50,249 bases of DNA, from positions 1-50,249 of the forward strand of contig JAFMVE010000046.1 in the NCBI GenBank assembly GCA_025499705.1, given 5' to 3'. Positions 16,716 to 23,154 of the stretch are shown one piece after another. The notes beneath the pieces are model-generated. The model searched no databases. It was not told the DNA's origin and saw only the letters and a list, made by a program, of their open reading frames with translations. The DNA comes from Carboxylicivirga caseinilyticus. Its GTDB lineage: Bacteria; Bacteroidota; Bacteroidia; Bacteroidales; Marinilabiliaceae. A program made the translations under genes and the position numbers. Position 1 is the stretch's first letter. Every line of letters begins with the position of its first letter.

Positions 16716-18131
16716 TTATCGATATTGCTCAAAAGTGTTGCTGGCTCCGCAATACTGAAGCATTGATGCCAAAGCTACATCGTAAGCATAAGCAGCCTGC
16801 AACTTGGCAATTTTCACTTTCTCCATGTTCAGTTGAGCATCGACTACATCAGTTGAGGTAGCCAAACCATTGGTAAATGCTTTTTCTCGTGCATCCAGAT
16901 ATTCGGCAGCAAAAGCCTCTGTTGTGGCCAAGGATTCATATTCATCAAAAGCTTTCTCCATGGTTTGATAGAGTTTTTGAACAACCATTTTAATATCGTC
17001 TGATGCCTTTCCATAAAAATTATCAACCTGAAGAGCCTGAGTTTTGGCAGCTCTGATTTTATTTTCTCTCTCAAAACCATCGAATATGTTGATGGAAATG
17101 CCAACTCCTACAAACCATTGGGGTGCCATTTCGGTCAGTTGATAGTCATATAAGTTGGCACCACCCATCAATGCAACATCGGGTAAATATTTTGAGCGTT
17201 CCACCTTAAGCTTCTGATTAACCAGCGTTTTTTTAGCATCGATCTGGCCTAATAACGGACTGTTTTGAATTGCCAATGATTGATAATAATCCAAAGACTG
17301 TATATCCTTGGGAATAAATAATTCATCCATTGGAACAATCACCTGATTGGTGCCTAAAGTATTCTGAAGTGCTTTCTGTGTAATCTCCATATCTTTTTCA
17401 GAAGATCGATACTCGCGCGATGCATTGGCATATGCCACTTCGGCATGCAATCGTTCAACATGAGCTATCTGCCCTTGTTCTTCCAGCTTTTTGGCATTGC
17501 TAAGGTGGTTTTCTATATTTTTCAAAGCATCATTTCTGATTTGCAATACCTTGTTAGTTAACTGCAAACCAAAATAGCGGGTTACCAATTCGGTTATTTG
17601 TTGATTGGTTACCTCTCTCAGATTCTCAGATGCTTCAAAAACTTTGGCTTCCGCAGCATGGTGTGCAGCATTGATTTTACCACCTGTGTATAAAGGCATA
17701 GAGAAAGTTCCCATAATAACACCCATCTGTTGTTCCTGTAAGGTCAGACCTAAGTCAGTTGGCATACTTATGGCGGGCAGGGTCCCGGGAGGGAGAATAG
17801 CACCAACCCCTTGTAAAAGTTGACCTAAAGGCTCAGTTATTTCTGAAAGATCGGCATGCATCTCAATATCATCATCCATAATGGTATAAGCACCTGTTAC
17901 ACCAATATGTGGCATGCGGTGAGCATTGGTTGCTTTCTTTTCGTGTTCAGTTACTTCTTTCTGAAAATTGGCAACCTGAATACTTTTGCTATTACTGAAT
18001 AAATACTGCAACGACTCATTAAAGCCGAAATACAATGTATCCGTTGGCGTATCTTCTGTTTGCGCAATTACATTTACTCCCCATAGGGCAAGTAACATCA
18101 TTATTAAATACTTATTCATTTTATATTGCAT
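16716..18131 (-). CDS. TolC-family outer membrane efflux protein
   Basis: A 471-residue TolC/OEP protein forming the outer-membrane duct and periplasmic alpha-barrel of a tripartite exporter. A signal peptide ends near V-I-A-Q. Two long heptad-rich halves follow (about 45-260 and 270-465), with family-typical stretches such as Q-M-G-V-I-M-G-T-F-S-M-P-L-Y-T-G-G-K-I near 140-158 and V-G-V-G-I-S-I-N-I-F-D-G-F near 345. The start may be ATG 18129-18131 or, giving a tighter signal peptide, ATG 18117-18119. It lies 25 bp downstream of the small oxidoreductase-like gene and upstream of hlyD. Confidence 0.92.
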   Translation of the reverse strand: MQYKMNKYLIMMLLALWGVNVIAQTEDTPTDTLYFGFNESLQYLFSNSKSIQVANFQKEVTEHEKKATNAHRMPHIGVTGAYTIMDDDIEMHADLSEITEPLGQLLQGVGAILPPGTLPAISMPTDLGLTLQEQQMGVIMGTFSMPLYTGGKINAAHHAAEAKVFEASENLREVTNQQITELVTRYFGLQLTNKVLQIRNDALKNIENHLSNAKKLEEQGQIAHVERLHAEVAYANASREYRSSEKDMEITQKALQNTLGTNQVIVPMDELFIPKDIQSLDYYQSLAIQNSPLLGQIDAKKTLVNQKLKVERSKYLPDVALMGGANLYDYQLTEMAPQWFVGVGISINIFDGFERENKIRAAKTQALQVDNFYGKASDDIKMVVQKLYQTMEKAFDEYESLATTEAFAAEYLDAREKAFTNGLATSTDVVDAQLNMEKVKIAKLQAAYAYDVALASMLQYCGASNTFEQYR

Positions 18132-18156
18132 ATTTATTAGCTATTGTATTAAATCA

Positions 18157-18630
18157 TTAAAAAGGAGTGGTTTGAATTATTTTGGTATTGAAAATTGCAT
18201 CATGGTTATTTAATAATTCTATTTTATCCTTAACTATTTCTGCTAATTCTGTGCTTCCGTAAAAGCGGAACTGAATTCTTTTTCGCAGACTGCAGTTGAT
18301 TTCCAATTCGAGAACACGTTGAATAGAGTGGGAAGCATCTTCAGGTATGGCTCTCTCATATTTAATAAAATGGAGTATAAACTGTTGCCTGAATCTTTTT
18401 CGGAATGATTTTAGTTCACTGATGAAAATAGATTCTTCGGGTTTGTTTTCGTGAAGATAAACCAGGCTAACCATCGGAACTTTCAATCTTAATTTCTTTT
18501 TCAGTTCGTTAAAATGATCGCTTAATCCATTTTCATCGGTTATAAAAACATAGTGCACACGAGGGTGAAAGATCTTTATTGACAGATCTTTAATTTTTGA
18601 TATTAGTGCATTTGTTTTTACCGGTTTCAT
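18157..18630 (-). CDS. Small protein resembling a ferredoxin-reductase NAD-binding half
   Basis: A product of about 157 residues leading the efflux operon. I find no signal peptide or membrane segment. The stretch V-S-L-V-Y-L-H-E-N-K-P-E-E-S-I-F-I-S-E-L, followed by R-R-F-R-Q-Q-F-I-L-H-F-I, resembles the NAD-binding lobe of ferredoxin/flavodoxin reductases (typical Y-G-N-R-T-E-E-S-I-I-F-K-E-E-L), but the preceding G-G-x-G-x-x-P nucleotide loop and the C-G-P motif are missing. It may be a degenerate, non-catalytic relic or a divergent regulator of the exporter. I chose ATG 18628-18630; an in-frame TTG nine bases upstream falls inside a palindrome. Function unknown. Confidence 0.6.
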   Translation of the reverse strand: MKPVKTNALISKIKDLSIKIFHPRVHYVFITDENGLSDHFNELKKKLRLKVPMVSLVYLHENKPEESIFISELKSFRKRFRQQFILHFIKYERAIPEDASHSIQRVLELEINCSLRKRIQFRFYGSTELAEIVKDKIELLNNHDAIFNTKIIQTTPF

Positions 18631-18631
18631 T

Positions 18632-18651
18632 GTATTCAAATTGATGAATAC
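18632..18651. promoter_or_regulatory. Palindrome touching the efflux operon start
   Basis: Perfect inverted repeat GTATTCA-N6-TGAATAC, ending one base before the predicted ATG of the first operon gene. Its dyad geometry fits a dimeric regulator; located over or after the transcription start it would act as a repressor site. Confidence 0.45.
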
Positions 18652-18677
18652 AAAGTACTGATGAAAAAAAAGGATAA

Positions 18678-18697
18678 TTTTTGACCTAAATCAAAAA
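18678..18697. promoter_or_regulatory. FNR-box-like operator
   Basis: Inverted repeat TTTTTGA-N6-TCAAAAA. Its core TTGACCTAAATCAA differs by one base from the FNR/DNR consensus TTGAT-N4-ATCAA. It lies between the Crp/Fnr-family gene and the efflux operon, about 50 bp upstream of the operon's first ATG, where that regulator could bind. Confidence 0.6.
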
Positions 18698-18750
18698 ATG
18701 AATTGGAGATGTTAATTGTTATTAAATAAGCGGATAGTAATTGAAGAGAA

Positions 18751-19308
18751 CTACTTTGTTCTGATGCGACTTAATGTCTCTTGTGTGATGCCCAGATAAG
18801 AGGCTACATGACCTAAGGAAACATGCAGAAGTATATCGGGGTATCTTTCCAGCATGGAGTTATAGCGGTCTTGCGCTGACTGAAATTGTATAAGATAATA
18901 TTTATCGCTTAGCTGCTTAATGAACTTTGCCATTTCAATTTCATAAAGATGCGCCATCTTAGGAATTCGTTCTAGCATCTTCATCAGATCATCGTATTTG
19001 AAAGAAGTGAGAATCAAATCTTCTTCAGCCTGTAATCCATATTTTGTGGGAGCATTAAAATATACTGCATCAACTGAAAAAGTGAAGGAATTATCTTTCA
19101 GAAAGAAGTAGGTAATGTCTTTTCCGTTTTTTACGTAATAATTGCGGGCAAATCCTTGGTGAATGAAATGTATAACTTTCGATTTGGAGTAGGGTTCTCT
19201 GATAATGTCTCCTTTTTTATAGGTCTCGGTTTGAGTCATTGAATTAATAAATAGCTCATCATCATTAGTAAGTGTTAAATGTGACTTGATATAGTTTATT
19301 AATTCCAT
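18751..19308 (-). CDS. Crp/Fnr-family transcriptional regulator
   Basis: A 185-residue regulator with an N-terminal cyclic-nucleotide-binding-like beta-roll (about 25-115) and a short C-terminal helix-turn-helix (about 163-185). The HTH V-S-L-G-H-V-A-S-Y-L-G-I-T-Q-E-T-L-S-R-I-R carries the E-x-x-S-R triad that in FNR reads TTGA half-sites. It lacks the N-terminal cysteines of FNR, so it is not an oxygen sensor of that type, and the cAMP-contacting residues of CRP are absent. The effector is unknown. It lies directly upstream of the efflux operon on the same strand, with an FNR-box-like site in the gap, so it most likely controls that operon. Confidence 0.87.
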   Translation of the reverse strand: MELINYIKSHLTLTNDDELFINSMTQTETYKKGDIIREPYSKSKVIHFIHQGFARNYYVKNGKDITYFFLKDNSFTFSVDAVYFNAPTKYGLQAEEDLILTSFKYDDLMKMLERIPKMAHLYEIEMAKFIKQLSDKYYLIQFQSAQDRYNSMLERYPDILLHVSLGHVASYLGITQETLSRIRTK

Positions 19309-19479
19309 AATTACGATTCGAATATTCAGTGCTTTCTTTAGATTGTTACAAAGTAAAAAGATATTATCAACCTTGAATCATCTTCTGAAAATTATTTTCG
19401 AATGATCTGAATTTCGGAAAGCCTGATTTGATTGGCTTTTCATTCGATTTTGAGTTGATGTTACTTTATGAATTACTAG

Positions 19480-20776
19480 TGATGCGTTAACTTTTTAAAA
19501 TAACTTATAAAACAATATATAACAGTAAATTACAAGCGTTCTTTGATTTTTTGATTTGATTTGAAAAGTAGCTTTGCAGGCTTAATTGTAAAGCTATGAA
19601 TTCTGGTAAATATGTTTTTTCCCAATTACTTCAGTTTATTCCTCGGTATGAGTTTGATAAATATGTGTCATTATACAATGGTGATTTCAGAACCAGAGAA
19701 CTAAATTGTTGGAATTTATTTATTCAATTGTTTTTTGGTCAATTAACATCAAGGAATTCACTCAGAGATATATGCACTTGCTTAAAAGCCCATAGAAATA
19801 AATTGTATCATCTTGGCATAAAGCAATATGTAAATCAATCTACACTTTCAAGGGCGAATGAACGTAGGGATTATCGAATATTCGAGAACTTTGGTAATTA
19901 CCTTATTCAACAAGTAAGGCCATTGTATGCTAGAGAACCAATTCCTGATGTCGATATTGATAATGAAATCTTTGCGTTCGATTCTACAACGATATCTTTA
20001 AGCCTTAAACTATTTAGCTGGGCTCCTGGTAAGTATTCCAGAGGTGCTGTGAAAATTCACACATTGCTTGATTTAAGAGGAAGTATTCCGTCTTACATCT
20101 TGATTACAGATGGCAAATATCATGATAGTAATGTTCTGGACGTGCTTACTCCAATACCAGGTGCAATTTACATTATGGATAAAGCATATATTGACTTTAA
20201 AGCTTTATATCATCTACACGAATCGGGTGCTTTCTTTATATCAAGAGCAAAATCAACCATGGATTATTCGGTACTAGAAAATAATTTCAATATCGATGAA
20301 AGTACAGGATTAAGAAGTGATAAAACCATAGAAATCAATGGATATAAGTCTAAAAAGCTTTACTCTGAACAATTACGGATAGTTGAGTTTTATGATAATG
20401 AAAATGATGTAATCCTTACTTTCTTGACAAATAATATGGATGCTTCAGCACTTGAAATTGCAAATCTATATCGGAACAGATGGCAAATCGAAGTGTTCTT
20501 CAAATGGATAAAACAAAACTTAACCATAAAAACACTTTGGGGTCACTCCGAAAATGCTGTAAATATCCATATCTGGGTTGCAATCTGTACCTATCTAATA
20601 GTAGCAAAAGTCAAGCATTCTTTAAAAAGCAGCCTCTCAATTTATGAGATATTGCAAATTTTAAGCATATCAGTATTTGATAAAACTACAATTCGTGAAT
20701 TACTCACAGAATTTCAAACAAATCAAAATGTCAAAGAACAAAGAAATTTATTTAGTGACTAAATTTTAACGCATCA
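19480..20776 (+). mobile_element. IS4-family insertion sequence, about 1.3 kb
   Basis: Inverted ends TGATGCGTTAA (19480-19490) and TTAACGCATCA (20766-20776) bracket a single intact transposase gene. The match may extend outward as TTACT-N2 on both sides, giving ends at 19473 and 20783. I find no flanking target duplication with either boundary, so this may be an old insertion or its edges may differ slightly. Confidence 0.75.
19596..20762 (+). CDS. IS4-family transposase with DUF4372 N-terminus
   Basis: The 388-residue transposase appears intact. The N-terminal DUF4372-like DNA-binding region (about 1-75, with F-S-Q-L-L-Q-F-I-P) is followed by the DDE core: D129 in F-A-F-D-S-T-T-I, D195 in Y-I-M-D-K-A-Y, and E299 inside the IS4 YREK signature Y-(2)-R-(3)-E-(6)-K at Y-R-N-R-W-Q-I-E-V-F-F-K-W-I-K. 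It would catalyse cut-and-paste movement of the element. The start is ATG 19596. The gene ends four bases before the right inverted repeat. It appears functional by sequence. Confidence 0.93.
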   Translation: MNSGKYVFSQLLQFIPRYEFDKYVSLYNGDFRTRELNCWNLFIQLFFGQLTSRNSLRDICTCLKAHRNKLYHLGIKQYVNQSTLSRANERRDYRIFENFGNYLIQQVRPLYAREPIPDVDIDNEIFAFDSTTISLSLKLFSWAPGKYSRGAVKIHTLLDLRGSIPSYILITDGKYHDSNVLDVLTPIPGAIYIMDKAYIDFKALYHLHESGAFFISRAKSTMDYSVLENNFNIDESTGLRSDKTIEINGYKSKKLYSEQLRIVEFYDNENDVILTFLTNNMDASALEIANLYRNRWQIEVFFKWIKQNLTIKTLWGHSENAVNIHIWVAICTYLIVAKVKHSLKSSLSIYEILQILSISVFDKTTIRELLTEFQTNQNVKEQRNLFSD

Positions 20777-20803
20777 GCAGTAAAGCAAAATAATAAAATG
20801 AGG

Positions 20804-20821
20804 CACCCCTGCTAAGGGGTG
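20804..20821. terminator. Hairpin after mgsA
   Basis: Stem CACCCC / GGGGTG with a 6-base loop, 17 bp beyond the mgsA stop on the minus strand. The T-tract after it is weak (CTCATTTTATTATTTTG), so termination strength is uncertain. Confidence 0.5.
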
Positions 20822-20837
20822 TTATGCATTTCAATAG

Positions 20838-21302
20838 CTATTTAAAACGATTAATGTACGATGAATAATCTACAACGTCGGGTTTATAGTCCTGATGGAA
20901 AAGTTCACTTGAAACAACGAAGTCAGCAGTTGATCTGTTAGTTGCGGTAACAACATTGTACAGCGCACAGATTCGAAGCAATGCTTTTACATCTACGTCA
21001 TGCGGTTGCGGTTGCATTGGGTCCCACAAGAAGATGAAAATATCAACCTTTCCTTCGGCAATTAAAGCACCTAACTGTTGATCACCACCTAATGGACCGG
21101 ATTTAAAACGGGTAATTGAAGGTGGAACAGCATTGTTTTCTAAACATTTTTTGTTAATCACTTCAGAAACCATCGAACCTGTTGTACCTGTGCAAACAAG
21201 GTCGTGCGATATTAATTCTTTCCAGTTGTATTCAACCCAGTCAATTAAATCAGTTTTTCTGTTATCGTGAGCCACAAGGGCGATTGTTTTTTTCTTCTTC
21301 AT
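20838..21302 (-). CDS. mgsA: Methylglyoxal synthase
   Basis: Converts dihydroxyacetone phosphate to methylglyoxal and phosphate, a bypass relieving sugar-phosphate build-up. The 154-residue product matches the family along its whole length: phosphate-binding A-L-V-A-H-D-N-R-K, T-G-T-T-G, and S-G-P-L-G-G-D-Q-Q with catalytic D74, then W-D-P-M-Q-P-Q-P-H-D-V-D-V-K-A-L-L-R. It is cytosolic. I chose ATG 21300-21302; an in-frame TTG one codon upstream is unlikely. A -7-like TAAATTTG lies at 21336-21343. Making methylglyoxal fits an organism with high flux through carbohydrate breakdown. Confidence 0.95.
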   Translation of the reverse strand: MKKKKTIALVAHDNRKTDLIDWVEYNWKELISHDLVCTGTTGSMVSEVINKKCLENNAVPPSITRFKSGPLGGDQQLGALIAEGKVDIFIFLWDPMQPQPHDVDVKALLRICALYNVVTATNRSTADFVVSSELFHQDYKPDVVDYSSYINRFK

Positions 21303-21335
21303 CAAGTATGATTTATGTCTTTTTTTTAATCAATT

Positions 21336-21343
21336 CAAATTTA
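21336..21343 (-). promoter_or_regulatory. Promoter -7 element for mgsA
   Basis: TAAATTTG on the minus strand, 33 bp upstream of the mgsA ATG, exactly fits TAnnTTTG. No correctly spaced -33 TTG is obvious. Confidence 0.35.
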
Positions 21344-21445
21344 ATAAAACACTCCAAGTATTTGTATGCTGTTAGGTTATATTACCATCATTTCACAACA
21401 TTTATAATAATGAGTTTGTAAATTAAGGGTGGTGACTTGATAATA

Positions 21446-21478
21446 TTGTTCAGAGTGATGTTATTGTTTCTATTTTTG
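21446..21478 (+). promoter_or_regulatory. Promoter (TTG-N22-TATTTTTG)
   Basis: TTG at 21446-21448 and TATTTTTG at 21471-21478, with near-ideal Bacteroidota spacing, 25 bp before the ATG of the tandem ABC ATPase gene. This is the most complete promoter I find in the window. Confidence 0.55.
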
Positions 21479-21503
21479 AGGGGTAATTATAAAAATAATC
21501 GAA

Positions 21504-22880
21504 ATGTTGTTTCCAGTATCTATCCATTCTCATTTAACAGGAGATATTACCATACAGAAGAATCAATACACAGTTGTTTATACGCCAGATACACAGTTGA
21601 TAAATGATTTTTTGATGTGGATCAATGGTGAGAAACTAATATTGGAAGATACGGTATCATTTGTTAATGATGGTGAAATATGTTCAAGTCTTTATGAATT
21701 GAAGAAACATCAAAAAGTTTTACGTTTTCAGCTAAAGAGTAAACTTGTTGGTGATTATTCCCAGCAACGTTATCATGCTACTGAAAACGACGATTTACTC
21801 ACCTTGGATCAGTTTATGGGTGAAATAAATGATTCATTTCTAAAAGAAATGATGGTGTCGTTTGGTTTAACCAGATTAATGGATGAAAAACTTAATATGC
21901 TTTCGACCGGCGAATTCAAAAAGGCCTTGACGATAAAAGCAGCTGATGAAAAGTCGGATTTGTTATTTGTTGAAGAACCGGGAATTGGTGTTGATAAAGA
22001 GAGTAGAAAACATTTAAACCAATTATTTCAACATCTTGCAGATAATGGTACTTCGGTAGTTGTTTTAACAAGCACAAAGAAATGGCCTGTGAATGATCAG
22101 CAGATTATTGAAATCAATCGTTCAATAAAAGAGGATGATAGTTCAGTTACAGTTGCTGATATTAAAGTACCAGGTTTAAAAAAGCATTTAGATTGTGAGT
22201 GCGTATTCGAATTACAGGATGTTGTGGTGCGATATCAAAATCGTAATGTATTAGATAAAGTTAACTGGAAGATAAAACCCAATGAAAAATGGGCGCTGAC
22301 AGGAAAAAATGGTGCAGGAAAATCAACCTTGCTGAGTATTATTAATGCCGATAATCCACAATCCTACAGCAACGAGGTGTATTCGTTTGGTCGTAAGCGG
22401 GGAGCGGGTAAGAGTATATGGGAAATAAAAGAACAAATTGGCTATTACTCTTCTGAGCTTCATCGTTATCTGAATAAAAGACAAAAGGTTGAAGAAGTAA
22501 TCCGTTCGCTTGTAATTCAAAATCCCTATAAAAAAAGACCATTAAATAAGGAGGAATACCAATTCAGAGATCAGATTTTAAAATACTTTGGGCTGTATAA
22601 TGGTTTAGAGCAAATGTTCTATGAACTCAGTCCTGCACGACAAAAACTGGTTGTTCTCTGTGGGGTTTTGGTTAAGAATGCACCGCTGTTAATATTAGAT
22701 GAACCTTTTCAGGGCTTTAATGATGATTTGGTTACAAAAGCCAAAAACCTGATCGAGCTATATGCTGCCAATCGGACTTTTATAATGGTTACACATAATG
22801 AAGAGGATTTTCCTGCACTTATTACAAAACGATTCCATTTGACAAATGGAGATGGTAGGGAGATGAAAATGAATTCTTAA
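21504..22880 (+). CDS. Tandem-domain ABC ATPase (ModF-like) with degenerate first site
   Basis: A 458-residue soluble protein with two ABC ATPase domains and no membrane segment. The second is complete: Walker A G-K-N-G-A-G-K-S-T (267-275), a divergent signature L-S-P-A-R (375-379), Walker B L-L-I-L-D-E with E400, and H431. The first keeps a signature L-S-T-G-E (133-137) and Walker B L-L-F-V-E-E (153-158) but has no P-loop; the expected place near residue 23-33 reads T-V-V-Y-T-P-D-T, and its H-loop lacks histidine. Overall it resembles ModF/PhrA-type proteins, whose role is poorly known. It probably binds ATP at one canonical site. It is a monocistronic gene with its own promoter. Confidence 0.8.
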   Translation: MLFPVSIHSHLTGDITIQKNQYTVVYTPDTQLINDFLMWINGEKLILEDTVSFVNDGEICSSLYELKKHQKVLRFQLKSKLVGDYSQQRYHATENDDLLTLDQFMGEINDSFLKEMMVSFGLTRLMDEKLNMLSTGEFKKALTIKAADEKSDLLFVEEPGIGVDKESRKHLNQLFQHLADNGTSVVVLTSTKKWPVNDQQIIEINRSIKEDDSSVTVADIKVPGLKKHLDCECVFELQDVVVRYQNRNVLDKVNWKIKPNEKWALTGKNGAGKSTLLSIINADNPQSYSNEVYSFGRKRGAGKSIWEIKEQIGYYSSELHRYLNKRQKVEEVIRSLVIQNPYKKRPLNKEEYQFRDQILKYFGLYNGLEQMFYELSPARQKLVVLCGVLVKNAPLLILDEPFQGFNDDLVTKAKNLIELYAANRTFIMVTHNEEDFPALITKRFHLTNGDGREMKMNS

Positions 22881-23061
22881 TCCTGAAATCATAATTTGAC
22901 CTTGATCTTCAATTTTAAAATCCTGTTTTAAGATATTTTCAGATAAAAATGTTAATAATATTTAATGGATTTTGGGTTTATGCAGCATTAGTTCAATAAA
23001 TAGAATTATAAAATTAACAAATTTAAACATCTTGTTTTAAAGCTATTTACGAAGCTTGATT

Positions 23062-23094
23062 GAATTGTCTAGGTGTTTGAATGAATTATCTAGG
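23062..23094 (+). repeat. Tandem 12-bp repeat upstream of susC, candidate HTCS operator
   Basis: GAATTGTCTAGG at 23062-23073 and GAATTATCTAGG at 23083-23094, start-to-start 21 bp (two helical turns). The second copy covers the position where a -33 element should be. Tandem sites on one face of the helix suit AraC-type output domains such as that of the HTCS in this locus. Confidence 0.6.
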
Positions 23095-23114
23095 CCTTCT
23101 CATTTATATCGATT

Positions 23115-23122
23115 TACTTTTG
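23115..23122 (+). promoter_or_regulatory. susC promoter -7 element (TACTTTTG)
   Basis: Exact TAnnTTTG, 20 bp after the tandem repeat and 32 bp before the susC ATG. No -33 TTG is present, consistent with an activator-dependent promoter. Confidence 0.5.
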
Positions 23123-23154
23123 AAACAAAGGTTTATTAATGAAAAGTAAAATCG

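Noticed and set aside
19460-20800. Target-site duplication flanking the IS element
   Set aside because: Neither boundary choice (19480/20776 or 19473/20783) gives matching 9-12 bp flanks.
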